Shown here in pieces: positions 26,317 to 34,844 of a stretch of DNA of 64,000 nt. The DNA comes from Aquirufa antheringensis (GTDB lineage Bacteria; Bacteroidota; Bacteroidia; Cytophagales; Spirosomataceae): contig NZ_SEWZ01000003.1 in assembly GCF_004307425.1 (NCBI RefSeq), positions 62,001 to 126,000 on the forward strand, read 5' to 3'. The position numbers were made by a program, and so were the translations under genes. The notes under the pieces were generated by a model that did no database searches, was not told where the DNA came from, and saw only the letters and a program-made list of their open reading frames with translations. Numbering within the stretch: the stretch's first letter is position 1; each line of letters starts with the position of its first letter.

Positions 26317-27716
26317 AATACCTTTTCCTTCTATTCGCGTTCCTATTTACGAGTTCGTCTTTCGCTCAGGCAGACAAGAAAGCCGCTTTAGAGCAGCAGA
26401 AGAAAGATAATTTGTCCAAAATTAAGGAGCTGAATTCCATCATTTCGCGAACATCCAAGAAGAAAAAAGCCTCGATTGGGAAACTCAATGTACTGAAAGA
26501 ACAGATCGGAGTGCAGAAAAAGCAGATTTCAGTTTTGGAACAAAATCAACAAATTTTAGCAGAGGAGGCACAGAAATTGCGAAATGAAGGCGATGTGTTA
26601 AAGGCAAAATTAGAGCGATTGAAGAAGCAATACGCTTTGATGATTTATGAGGCTCAAAAAACATCCTCTGTGTACAATAAGATGAGTTTCTTGTTATTGT
26701 CGAATGATTTAGGGGAATTTGTTCGACGTTTTGATTACCTACGTCACTATTCCACGAATCGAAAGAAACAGGCAGATTTGATCTTTAAGACTCGTCAAGA
26801 TTTGATGACGAAAGAGCAAAAAGTGGTCTTCAAGAAACAAGAGGAGCAAAAGGTCATTGTAGAGAAGGAAGGGGAGAAGAAGAAGTTAGAGGTCTTGAAA
26901 ACCAAAGAAGACCAAGTAGTCACAGTCTTAACCCAACAAGAGAAGAAATTAAAAATTGAATTAGAAAAAAAGAAATTATCCGTTCGCAAATTGGATAATT
27001 TAATTGCAGGAATTGTACAGCGGGAGATCCAAAAAAGTATTGAAAGGGAGCGCAAGCTTCGTCAAGCACGTCAAGTGAAGAAAGTGGAGGTAGCTAAACC
27101 TACTTTACCGGAACTAAAGAAAGGGGAGACGACGAAGATCTTGGCTGAAAAACAAGTAGAAAAGAAGGAGTCTCCTAAAGAAGAAAAGAAGGCAGCTGTT
27201 GCGGAGGCTAAAAAGTCGAAAGCGGAACCCGCTCCAGCGGCAGCGGTCGAGGAGAAAAAGATCGAAAGCAATACCTATTATATGAATGCGGATGAAGCAA
27301 AATTAGCTAGTTCCTTTGCGGCACTGCGCGGTCGAATGCCATTCCCGGTTCCATCGGGTTTTATTTCGGATCACTTTGGCGTTCATAAACATCCCCTGTT
27401 AAAAGGGGTGATGATCAATAACAATGGAATTGATATTCAAACTTCCCCTGGTTCTCCGGTACACTCCGTGTACGATGGCGTAGTACAATCCGTGGTCAAT
27501 ATTCCGGGGATTAATATGGTGGTGGCGATTCAACACGGTGACTATTTTACCGTCTATAGTAAGCTGGCGAATGTATCTGTGAGTGTAGGAACGCGGGTGA
27601 GAACGGGTCAACGCATCGGTTCTGTAGCCTCGGATGAGGATGGAACGGCAGAGATTAATTTCCAGGTTTGGAAAAATACGGTGCGCCAAAATCCAGAATC
27701 CTGGCTTCGTCGCTAA
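26313..27716 (+). CDS. EnvC-like coiled-coil LytM protein with degenerate active site
   Basis: Exported protein of 467 residues, starting at TTG 26313. After the signal peptide (to SSFAQ) comes a long coiled coil (~20-250), a Lys/Glu/Ala-rich linker (~250-315) and a C-terminal LytM/M23 domain (~335-467). The zinc ligands are lost: the usual HxGxD region reads NNGIDI, the YxHL region reads VYSKL and the HFE region reads INFQVW. It is therefore more likely an activator of amidases, as EnvC is in proteobacteria, than a peptidase. Third gene of the TPR-DUF4292-LytM unit; a 12-base direct repeat straddles its stop. Confidence 0.85.
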   Translation: MKYLFLLFAFLFTSSSFAQADKKAALEQQKKDNLSKIKELNSIISRTSKKKKASIGKLNVLKEQIGVQKKQISVLEQNQQILAEEAQKLRNEGDVLKAKLERLKKQYALMIYEAQKTSSVYNKMSFLLLSNDLGEFVRRFDYLRHYSTNRKKQADLIFKTRQDLMTKEQKVVFKKQEEQKVIVEKEGEKKKLEVLKTKEDQVVTVLTQQEKKLKIELEKKKLSVRKLDNLIAGIVQREIQKSIERERKLRQARQVKKVEVAKPTLPELKKGETTKILAEKQVEKKESPKEEKKAAVAEAKKSKAEPAPAAAVEEKKIESNTYYMNADEAKLASSFAALRGRMPFPVPSGFISDHFGVHKHPLLKGVMINNNGIDIQTSPGSPVHSVYDGVVQSVVNIPGINMVVAIQHGDYFTVYSKLANVSVSVGTRVRTGQRIGSVASDEDGTAEINFQVWKNTVRQNPESWLRR

Positions 27717-27729
27717 AGCTTCGTCGCTA
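27704..27729. repeat. 12-base direct repeat straddling a stop codon
   Basis: GCTTCGTCGCTA occurs at 27704-27715 and again at 27718-27729, a 14-base period (two heptamers). The first copy covers the last codons and most of the TAA of the LytM-like gene; the second ends inside the convergent TonB receptor stop region. Confidence 0.8.
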
Positions 27730-30045
27730 GATCGAATACGAAACTTTTAAGCTGATATTTCTACCTTGATCATCTGCATAATAGCGGAATCGATTAAGGT
27801 AATCGCGGTAAGCGGCGTTTAACGCATTGGAAACGCTCAGGTTTACTTCTAGCTTTTTATACGTCATCCCCCCATTCACCTGTACTAAAAAGTACCCTGC
27901 AGGCGGGACAGCATAATCAGAGCCCCCTTCCACCCGTGTCTGTTTGGACACCTGAGTAATTCCACCGCTCACATAGGCCTTATTCGATTTAAAAGCATAC
28001 CGGAGGAGGTATTCAAATCGATCAGCTGGTATATTGACCAGGTATTGTTCGTTTAGGGTGTCAAAAGCCCGTACGATACTCGTCTTTTGTTGCACCGTTA
28101 GTCGCGGACTAAGCGAATAAGTCGCTTGGAAATCTATTCCTTGAAAACGAGCATCGATTTGCTGGTAGCTGAAAATGGGGAAGACCCCTCTAACCGTGGT
28201 CGCATATACGGCATTCAAATTGATCACAGAAGGGCGTAAATAGATGAAATTGCGGATGTGATTCGAATACAATCCCACTTCAATGTCCCAACGCTCCGGC
28301 TTGTAATTCGTTGAAAAGCTGAAGTTCGTTCCTGTTTCTCCTTCTAAAGTAGGATCCCCTATTTCATAGGCTCCGGCACCGTGGTGAACGCCGTTTGAGA
28401 ATAATTCATTCGCACCGGGTGCCCGGAAGGCACGCGAAATAGTGAATAGCGATTCCGTCAAGGGATTCCAATGGTAAGTCAAGCCTAGACTGCCCGAAAC
28501 GCCTGCAAAATGGTGTTTGCTTCGAAGAATACTTTGGGAGAAATTGGCTTTGGGGCGATGCGTTTCTATTTCTTTTATATCATACCGCAGACCCGCTTCT
28601 AGTTCCCACTTTTCTGTTACTCTTCTTTCGATGGCGAAAACACCTAGATTTTGTAAGGAATAATTAGGAAGAAGGCTGGTGGTTAAGACAGGGTTTTGGA
28701 CTTTATTGCCGGAAGTGATGTTGCCTTGATCCAGAAAGGTGAAACCAACCTGTCCCTTCCAGCGCTTATTCGTGTTCGTTTCATCATACACGAGCTCTCC
28801 GCTATGCGTATTTAAATTAAAACGGAGTGTATTGATGTTTTTTCCTGCCCTTAATACATCTAATTCCCAGCGTTCATCTGATTGTGCCGCAACGGTCGCT
28901 CGTAAAGTAGCTTGATTAGGGAGGTGGTAGAAGGCTTTGACTTTGGCCAAATCATGCCACACATCCTGATTAGGGCGATCAATTCGACGGATAAATTCAG
29001 CCGGTGTAAAGGCCGCTAAAGGTCGAGACAGCGTAATGGATCGCTCTAAATCCGAAATATTTCCAATATGAGAACCCTCGTAGATACCGATGACCGTATG
29101 GAATCGGCTGACGAAAAAATCCGCTCCGAATCCAGCGGATTTATAGCCTATGGCCATCGAAACATTTTCTTCTTTCACCCCCGTATTGCTGAGGTAGTAA
29201 TCAGCTGTTCGGACGTTTCCGCCATCCTTTAAAGTACCTTGAATGCGCCAGCCCCAGCCTTTCAGTCGAGGGATTCCTCCTTCTAAGAGTCCGGAAATAA
29301 CGCCCTGCCGACCATTGCTAAAATAGATACTTTGAACGGATCCATGAATGACAGAGCTGTCAGGTAGCGCATTGGGTTCCAGCATGACAATGCCACCAAT
29401 AGCATCTCCACCATAGCGAAGTCCACCAGGACCTTTGATTACTTGAATGTTTTTAGATACGAAGGGGTCGATTTCAGGCGCGTGTTCGCTGCCCCAGTTT
29501 TGGCCTTCTTGTCTGACTCCTTGATTTAAAATGATCACGCGACTGGAGTGCAAGCCATGAATCACGGGTTTAGAAACGGAACTTCCCGTTTGTAGACTCT
29601 GAACGCCTGTCAGTCCTTTTAGCATTTCTCCCAGGGACAAACCTTCTTTTTGAGAGCGTTCCTCCGCGCTCAAGGCTGACTTCATTTGAGACGTAATTTC
29701 TTGCTTTCTTCCTTGGACAAAAACCTCCTGCAAATGTTCGTCGTGCGTACTTAATAGAAAATCTTCTTCTTTTTCGTCTTCTAGATAAATTTCTGTTTCG
29801 ATCAGGTCAAAACTGGCCATTTGGCAGACGAGCGTGTATTTTCCGGGACAAAGATCTTTTAAAATGAACTGTCCTTTAGCATCCGAAGTCGTTGATTTCT
29901 TCGTGCCTTTCAGGTAGACATAGGCGCCAGGAACCTTTTCTTTATTCTCTTTCGATGCCACAATACCTTTTAAGGTGCAGTGGCAATTCGTTTGCGAAAA
30001 GCTTGAAAACGAATAGAGTACAAGAAGTAGGTAAAGGTATTTCAT
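27727..30045 (-). CDS. ZnuD-like TonB-dependent outer-membrane receptor
   Basis: Outer-membrane receptor of 772 residues. After a signal peptide (to SSFSQ) there is a carboxypeptidase-regulatory-like beta domain (~25-105, VPGAYVYLKGTKKSTTSDAKGQF), a plug domain (~130-240) and a 22-strand barrel ending in the aromatic-type C-terminus. HGLHSSRVIILNQGVRQ followed by GSEHAPEIDP matches the plug of ZnuD-type receptors, which take up zinc or haem; the ligand here is inferred. Its 3' end converges with the LytM-like gene, 10 bp apart. Upstream lie the palindromes of the ECF sigma gene. Confidence 0.85.
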   Translation of the reverse strand: MKYLYLLLVLYSFSSFSQTNCHCTLKGIVASKENKEKVPGAYVYLKGTKKSTTSDAKGQFILKDLCPGKYTLVCQMASFDLIETEIYLEDEKEEDFLLSTHDEHLQEVFVQGRKQEITSQMKSALSAEERSQKEGLSLGEMLKGLTGVQSLQTGSSVSKPVIHGLHSSRVIILNQGVRQEGQNWGSEHAPEIDPFVSKNIQVIKGPGGLRYGGDAIGGIVMLEPNALPDSSVIHGSVQSIYFSNGRQGVISGLLEGGIPRLKGWGWRIQGTLKDGGNVRTADYYLSNTGVKEENVSMAIGYKSAGFGADFFVSRFHTVIGIYEGSHIGNISDLERSITLSRPLAAFTPAEFIRRIDRPNQDVWHDLAKVKAFYHLPNQATLRATVAAQSDERWELDVLRAGKNINTLRFNLNTHSGELVYDETNTNKRWKGQVGFTFLDQGNITSGNKVQNPVLTTSLLPNYSLQNLGVFAIERRVTEKWELEAGLRYDIKEIETHRPKANFSQSILRSKHHFAGVSGSLGLTYHWNPLTESLFTISRAFRAPGANELFSNGVHHGAGAYEIGDPTLEGETGTNFSFSTNYKPERWDIEVGLYSNHIRNFIYLRPSVINLNAVYATTVRGVFPIFSYQQIDARFQGIDFQATYSLSPRLTVQQKTSIVRAFDTLNEQYLVNIPADRFEYLLRYAFKSNKAYVSGGITQVSKQTRVEGGSDYAVPPAGYFLVQVNGGMTYKKLEVNLSVSNALNAAYRDYLNRFRYYADDQGRNISLKVSYSI

Positions 30046-30160
30046 GGGAATAAGAGGGTTAAAGATAGGTTAAAACCTGCTTTTATGCGAATCTTCCTTT
30101 GCTTAAAAGATGAATGGATTTTCTCTATCGATGAACGCGACTTTTTTGGCAACTAAAATT

Positions 30161-30236
30161 TTTGTTTAATTTTTTTTGAAATTTTTTAAACAAAGTATTT
30201 GTTTTGTTTAATCTTTTTATAAATTTGTTGAACAAA
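30161..30236 (+). promoter_or_regulatory. promoter and nested palindromes of the carotenoid-cluster sigma gene
   Basis: TTTG (30198-30201), 18 bases, TAaaTTTG (30220-30227) form a good promoter. Around it are an inverted pair TTTGTTTAA (30161-30169) / TTAAACAAA (30186-30194), a further TTTTGTTTAA (30202-30211) and the perfect palindrome TTTGTTGAACAAA (30224-30236), which overlaps the -7 element. These are candidate binding sites for a dimeric repressor. Confidence 0.6.
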
Positions 30237-30249
30237 ATAGAACATCGAT

Positions 30250-30753
30250 ATGACAGCTCTTGAGTTTACTTACCAAATAGGCACTTTTTCAAAGTTTTTA
30301 CGCCCATTCGCGCTTCGTTTGACGAAAGACGGAGATGATGCAAATGACCTGGTGCAAGATACTTTAGTGAAGGCTTTCACGAATCGGGATAAATACCAAG
30401 ACGGGACAAACCTGAAAGCTTGGTTATTTACGATTATGAAAAACACCTTTATCACCCAATACCAACGTATGGTGAGACGTAACACCTTTATCGACACGAC
30501 TGATAATTTACATTACATTAACTCGATGGAATCATTGCAGGAAAACAAAGCAGTGAATTCCTTTATCAATGAAGATATCCAAAGTGCTTTGTCGAAAATA
30601 GATTCGATGTACAGAGTCCCTTTTATGCTTTACTTCGAGGGATTTAAATACCACGAGATTGCAGAAGAATTGCAGTTACCTATTGGTACTGTTAAAAATA
30701 GAATATTTATGGCGAGACGTGATTTGAAGAACCATCTTCACATGTACGCTTAG
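30250..30753 (+). CDS. ECF sigma factor of the carotenoid cluster
   Basis: Sigma-70 family protein of 167 residues. Region 2 spans ~10-80 (DDANDLVQDTLVKAFTN, LKAWLFTIMKNTFITQYQR) and region 4 ~110-165 (YRVPFMLYFEGFKYHEIAEELQLPIGTVKNRIFMARRDLK). A close neighbour of crtI/crtB in many Bacteroidota, it is a candidate activator of pigment genes; that role is inferred from position. A terminator separates it from crtI, which has its own promoter. The palindromic promoter suggests tight, possibly light- or stress-responsive control by a regulator not in this window. Confidence 0.88.
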   Translation: MTALEFTYQIGTFSKFLRPFALRLTKDGDDANDLVQDTLVKAFTNRDKYQDGTNLKAWLFTIMKNTFITQYQRMVRRNTFIDTTDNLHYINSMESLQENKAVNSFINEDIQSALSKIDSMYRVPFMLYFEGFKYHEIAEELQLPIGTVKNRIFMARRDLKNHLHMYA

Positions 30754-30802
30754 GTTAGTATTAATAGGTTTTGATTAGTTTTTTGGTTAACAGAAGGAGG
30801 TT

Positions 30803-30834
30803 AAAAAGTCAGATTTTATCTGACTTTTTCTTTT
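30803..30834 (+). terminator. terminator between the ECF sigma gene and crtI
   Basis: AAAAAGTCAGA (30803-30813) pairs perfectly with TCTGACTTTTT (30819-30829) around TTTTA, followed by T-rich sequence. Confidence 0.88.
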
Positions 30835-30839
30835 TAGGC

Positions 30840-30869
30840 TTTGGGCCAAAAGAAAGATCGGTATATTTG
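30840..30869 (+). promoter_or_regulatory. promoter of the crtI-crtB-TSUP-KirBac run
   Basis: TTTG (30840-30843), 18 bases, TAtaTTTG (30862-30869), 16 bp before the crtI ATG, implying a very short leader. Confidence 0.6.
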
Positions 30870-30885
30870 TTAAATTAGCGTAATT

Positions 30886-32355
30886 ATGAAGAAAGTAATC
30901 GTCATAGGAGCAGGTTTTTCTGGGCTTTCAGCAGCGACAGAATTAGCTTCAAAAGGATATGAAGTCCAAATTTTAGAAAAGAATGATCACGCAGGTGGCC
31001 GTGCTCGTGTTTTCCAATCGGAAGGTTTTACTTTTGATATGGGGCCGTCTTGGTATTGGATGCCGGATATTTTTGAGACTTATTTTAATCGTTTCGGGAA
31101 AAAACCAGCGGATTATTATGATTTAGTTCGCTTGGATCCATCCTATTCAGTGATCTTGTCAGAGACGGAAAAAATCGATCTTCCAGCTAATTATGCGGAT
31201 TTGAAAACCTTATTCGAGTCCTATGAACCGGGTGCTGCAGCGCAATTAGATGCGTTTATGGAACAGGCGGCCTATAAGTACAAAGTGGGTATTCAAGAAT
31301 TTGTATGGAAACCTTCCCGCAAAATCACCGAATTTCTCAGCCTGAAATTACTCATTGACGCGATTCGTATTGATGTCTTTTCTTCGTTTTACAAGCACAT
31401 TCGCAAGTTCTTCACCTCGCCTACTTTGTTGAAATTGATGGAATTCCCTATTTTATTTTTAGGGGCGATTTCACAAAATACACCCGCGATGTACTCGCTG
31501 ATGAATTATGCAGAAATCAAATTAGGTACATGGTATCCAATGGGGGGCATGCACCATATCGTCAAAGGGATGGTGGCCTTGGCAGAGGAAAAAGGGGTCA
31601 AGATTACGTATAACGCTGAAGTGCAAGGATTCGAAATCGTCAAAGGAAAAGTAATAGGAGTTAAGACGGCTGCCGGATTACAAAAGGCGGATGCTTTCGT
31701 GGCTGGCGCAGATTACCACCACGTAGAAGAATTACTAGGCGATGGATTGCGTAATTACGATGAGGCTTATTGGGATAAGCGCGTGATGGCACCTTCCTCT
31801 TTGTTGTTTTATCTAGGAATCTCGAAGCGCTTACCTAATTTAAAGCACCACAACTTATTCTTTGATCGTGATTTTACCGTGCATTCGCACGAAATTTATA
31901 CCGATCCGGCTTGGCCTTCCGATCCCTTATTTTATGCCTCAGCACCATCGGTGACTGATCCATCTGTCGCTCCGGAAGGATGTGAAAATATCTTTTTATT
32001 GATTCCAGTGGCTCCAGATTTAGAGGATACAGAAGAAGGTAGAGAGAAGTATTTCGAACAATTAATGGATCGATTAGAAGCACATTGTGGCGTCTCTATT
32101 CGCGATTCAATCCTATACAAACGTTCGTATGCACACCGGGATTTCAAATCGGATTACCACGCCTACAAAGGCAATGCCTATGGCTTAGCGAACACGCTGA
32201 TGCAGACGGCAATTTTGAAGCCTACCTTGAAAAACAAGCACCTAGATAACCTGTATTATACAGGTCAATTAACGGTTCCAGGTCCTGGCGTGCCGCCATC
32301 CTTGATTTCAGGGATTGTGGTGGCCACTGAGGTCGATAAAGAATTAAAAGGATAA
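30886..32355 (+). CDS. crtI: phytoene desaturase (CrtI type)
   Basis: FAD-dependent carotenoid desaturase of 489 residues, turning colourless phytoene into lycopene or an intermediate. It begins with the dinucleotide-binding motif VIGAGFSGLSAATEL followed by LEKNDHAGGRARVF. FDMGPSWYWMPD is a CrtI-type substrate-domain mark, and the C-terminal FAD motif YYTGQLTVPGPGVPPSLISG closes the protein. crtB follows after 1 bp. crtE, crtY and crtZ are not in the window, so the end pigment cannot be named. Confidence 0.95.
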   Translation: MKKVIVIGAGFSGLSAATELASKGYEVQILEKNDHAGGRARVFQSEGFTFDMGPSWYWMPDIFETYFNRFGKKPADYYDLVRLDPSYSVILSETEKIDLPANYADLKTLFESYEPGAAAQLDAFMEQAAYKYKVGIQEFVWKPSRKITEFLSLKLLIDAIRIDVFSSFYKHIRKFFTSPTLLKLMEFPILFLGAISQNTPAMYSLMNYAEIKLGTWYPMGGMHHIVKGMVALAEEKGVKITYNAEVQGFEIVKGKVIGVKTAAGLQKADAFVAGADYHHVEELLGDGLRNYDEAYWDKRVMAPSSLLFYLGISKRLPNLKHHNLFFDRDFTVHSHEIYTDPAWPSDPLFYASAPSVTDPSVAPEGCENIFLLIPVAPDLEDTEEGREKYFEQLMDRLEAHCGVSIRDSILYKRSYAHRDFKSDYHAYKGNAYGLANTLMQTAILKPTLKNKHLDNLYYTGQLTVPGPGVPPSLISGIVVATEVDKELKG

Positions 32356-32356
32356 T

Positions 32357-33175
32357 ATGGATTTATACTTACAAGTTTCCCTTGCCTCGAGTAAGTTATT
32401 GACGAAGGCCTATTCGACGTCCTTTTCGTTAGGTATTCGAACGCTGGATGAAAAAGTGCACGATCCCATTTATGCCATCTATGGTTTTGTTCGATTAGCG
32501 GATGAAATTGTGGATACCTTTCACGATCAGGACAAAGCTGCCTTATTGCAGCGTTTTCGCGAAGATACTTACCGCGCCATTGAGGAGCGAATTAGTTTAA
32601 ATCCCATACTTCATTCTTTTCAATGGGCGGTGAACAAGTTCGGGATGGAACGGGAATTGATTGACGCTTTTTTGTACTCGATGGAGTTAGATTTAACAAA
32701 ACGCGATTATAATCCAGAAGAGTACAAGCAATACATTTATGGTTCAGCGGAAGTAGTCGGTTTGATGTGCTTGCGTGTTTTCTGTGAAGGAGATACAGCA
32801 GAATACGAGTCTTTGAAGGCGGATGCGTGCGCCTTAGGTTCTGCCTTCCAAAAAATCAACTTCCTCCGAGATATCCGTTCTGATTACGACGAACGAGGTC
32901 GGGTGTATTTCCCGGGAGTCGATTTTACGACTTTCACGGATGCGGAGAAAAAGGAAATCGAAGCAGATATTCAATTGGATTTTGACGCGGGTCTACGTGG
33001 TATTCACCGCTTACCTACCGTCGCCCGTAAAGGCTGTTTGTTAGCCTATGAGTATTATATTCGCCTTTTTGAAAAGATTAAAGATTTGCCTGCCTCTCGC
33101 ATCAAAGAAGAGCGTATTCGCGTAGCAGACTGGGAAAAGATGTTTATTTATTTCCAATTAGCCATCCGAAAATAG
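32357..33175 (+). CDS. crtB: phytoene synthase
   Basis: Trans-isoprenyl diphosphate synthase of the squalene/phytoene family, 272 residues, condensing two geranylgeranyl diphosphates. Two Asp-rich Mg-binding motifs are visible: RLADEIVD near residue 48 and FLRDIRSDYDERGRVYFP near residue 170. LGSAFQKINFLRD is the usual lead-in to the second. ATG 32357 is 1 bp after the crtI stop and the TSUP gene starts 1 bp after its own stop, so all are co-transcribed. Confidence 0.94.
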   Translation: MDLYLQVSLASSKLLTKAYSTSFSLGIRTLDEKVHDPIYAIYGFVRLADEIVDTFHDQDKAALLQRFREDTYRAIEERISLNPILHSFQWAVNKFGMERELIDAFLYSMELDLTKRDYNPEEYKQYIYGSAEVVGLMCLRVFCEGDTAEYESLKADACALGSAFQKINFLRDIRSDYDERGRVYFPGVDFTTFTDAEKKEIEADIQLDFDAGLRGIHRLPTVARKGCLLAYEYYIRLFEKIKDLPASRIKEERIRVADWEKMFIYFQLAIRK

Positions 33176-33176
33176 T

Positions 33177-33890
33177 GTGGAATTAATTATACTATTGGCC
33201 ATCATGGCCTTTTTATATGCCTCCGTGGGACACGGTGGCGCTAGCGGCTACCTTGCTGTGATGGCTCTATTTGCTATCGCACCGCCGCTCATGAAACAAA
33301 CGGCTTTGTTATTAAATCTGGGTGTTTCGTTGATGTCATTTCTTGCCTTTTATCGGCAAGGCTTCTTTAGATGGACTTTGTTTTGGCCTTTTGCCCTCGG
33401 ATCCATTCCGGCCGCTTTTTTAGGCGCACGTATTCCATTGACTGATTCGACGTATAAACAGATTTTAGGGGCCTGTCTTTTTTTAGCAGTTATTCGAATG
33501 GTGATTTCGTTGAAAGAGGCTACTCAAAGGAGTTTGCCTGCTGTCTTAGGCATTTTCACGGGAGCGGCTATCGGTTTACTCTCCGGTATGATTGGAATTG
33601 GCGGAGGAATTATCTTAAGTCCACTGTTATTACTTTTCCGCTGGGCTTCGTTGAAAGAAGCGGCAGCCGTTTCAGCTCTATTTATTTTCGTAAATTCCGT
33701 GTCAGGTTTAGCCGGTTTGAAAACCTGGATTCCGCTAGATCAATCTCAACTGTTGTATTGGCTGTTTGCCTCCCTGGTGGGCGGTTTTTTGGGTGCGCGT
33801 TGGGGAGCAGGCATCGCATCGTACGCGAAAGTGAAATGGATATTGGCTTTGGTTCTTGTGATTGCATCGCTTAAATTGTGGTTCATATAA
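33177..33890 (+). CDS. TSUP (TauE/SafE) family anion permease
   Basis: Integral membrane protein of 237 residues with about eight helices in two inverted halves. Each half starts with a glycine-rich motif, VGHGGASGYLAVM near residue 17 and GMIGIGGGIILSP near residue 138, typical of the sulfite/organosulfonate exporter family. It starts at GTG 33177, directly behind crtB. The substrate cannot be told; position in the carotenoid run is not evidence of a pigment role. Confidence 0.85.
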   Translation: MELIILLAIMAFLYASVGHGGASGYLAVMALFAIAPPLMKQTALLLNLGVSLMSFLAFYRQGFFRWTLFWPFALGSIPAAFLGARIPLTDSTYKQILGACLFLAVIRMVISLKEATQRSLPAVLGIFTGAAIGLLSGMIGIGGGIILSPLLLLFRWASLKEAAAVSALFIFVNSVSGLAGLKTWIPLDQSQLLYWLFASLVGGFLGARWGAGIASYAKVKWILALVLVIASLKLWFI

Positions 33891-33898
33891 AGAGCGCT

Positions 33899-34813
33899 AT
33901 GAAAGAAAATGTGAATCAGGACACGGGATTTGGAGAAAAAAGCACCGATATGGGTGGCCGAATGGTCAATAAAGATGGATCATTTAATATCAAGCGGAAA
34001 GGGATTAGTGTAAAAGATCGAGCCAGTGGATACCAAAGTATGCTGACGATGTCGCGCCCGCGATTTTTAGCCACTATCTTTTTGTTTTATTTTTTAATGA
34101 ATTGTTTTTTTACGGCTTTGTATTGGCTTGCGGGCCCTTCAGGGTTAGAAGGAGTGCAGAAAGTTGAATTTTGGGATAGAATAAAAGAATTGTTTTTCTT
34201 TTCCACTCAAACATTAACCACCGTAGGTTATGGAAGAATTAACCCCATCAGTGAGGCTGCGAATTGGATTGCTGCAGTCGAATCTCTAATCGGATTTCTT
34301 TCCCTTGCCATAGCTACGGGTCTATTGTATGGTCGTTTTTCTCGACCAAGAGCCTTTATTCGGTTTTCGGATTTTCTAGTATATACCCACTATAAAGGAA
34401 CTAAAGCGTTGATGTTTCGGCTGGTTTGTTACAAGGATGATCACCTGTTAATGAATGCTGAAATTAAAGTGAACGTACGTATTGTTACGAATGATCATTC
34501 CTATCGATTTTTCAATCTAAAATTAGAGCGGAGTAGAGTGGATAGTTTAGTTTTAAATTGGACAGTGGTTCATCCAATTGATGAAGAAAGTCCTTTTTAT
34601 GGTTTATCCCAAAAAGAAATTGTGAATCTTCAGCCTGAAATTTCGGCCTATCTGACGGGCTTTGATGAGGTATATTCCTCTATTGTAGTGGCTCGTATTT
34701 CGTATGCGATTCAAGATTTTAAGTTCGGATTCAAGTTTTTACCTATGTATTTCAGTAAATCGATGCGGACGGATTTGGACTTATCCAAACTGAACTTAAT
34801 TGACCAAGAGTAA
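33899..34813 (+). CDS. KirBac-type inward-rectifier potassium channel
   Basis: Inner-membrane channel subunit of 304 residues. A short polar N-terminus with a slide helix (RASGYQSMLTMSRPRF) leads to the first membrane helix (~FLATIFLFYFLMNCFFTALY), a pore helix with the K+ selectivity filter TLTTVGYG, a second membrane helix (WIAAVESLIGFLSLAIATGLLYGRFSRP) and a cytoplasmic immunoglobulin-like domain of ~150 residues. Four subunits form the pore. ATG 33899 is preferred to the upstream in-frame start at 33878, which overlaps the TSUP gene. It is last in the crtI run and ends at a terminator. Confidence 0.92.
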   Translation: MKENVNQDTGFGEKSTDMGGRMVNKDGSFNIKRKGISVKDRASGYQSMLTMSRPRFLATIFLFYFLMNCFFTALYWLAGPSGLEGVQKVEFWDRIKELFFFSTQTLTTVGYGRINPISEAANWIAAVESLIGFLSLAIATGLLYGRFSRPRAFIRFSDFLVYTHYKGTKALMFRLVCYKDDHLLMNAEIKVNVRIVTNDHSYRFFNLKLERSRVDSLVLNWTVVHPIDEESPFYGLSQKEIVNLQPEISAYLTGFDEVYSSIVVARISYAIQDFKFGFKFLPMYFSKSMRTDLDLSKLNLIDQE

Positions 34814-34842
34814 AAAAAGCCCCGATTGCTCGGGGCTTTTTA
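34814..34842. terminator. bidirectional terminator after the KirBac gene
   Basis: AAAAGCCCCGA (34815-34825) pairs with TCGGGGCTTTT (34830-34840) around TTGC; serves the convergent M1 peptidase gene as well. Confidence 0.9.
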
Positions 34843-34844
34843 AT

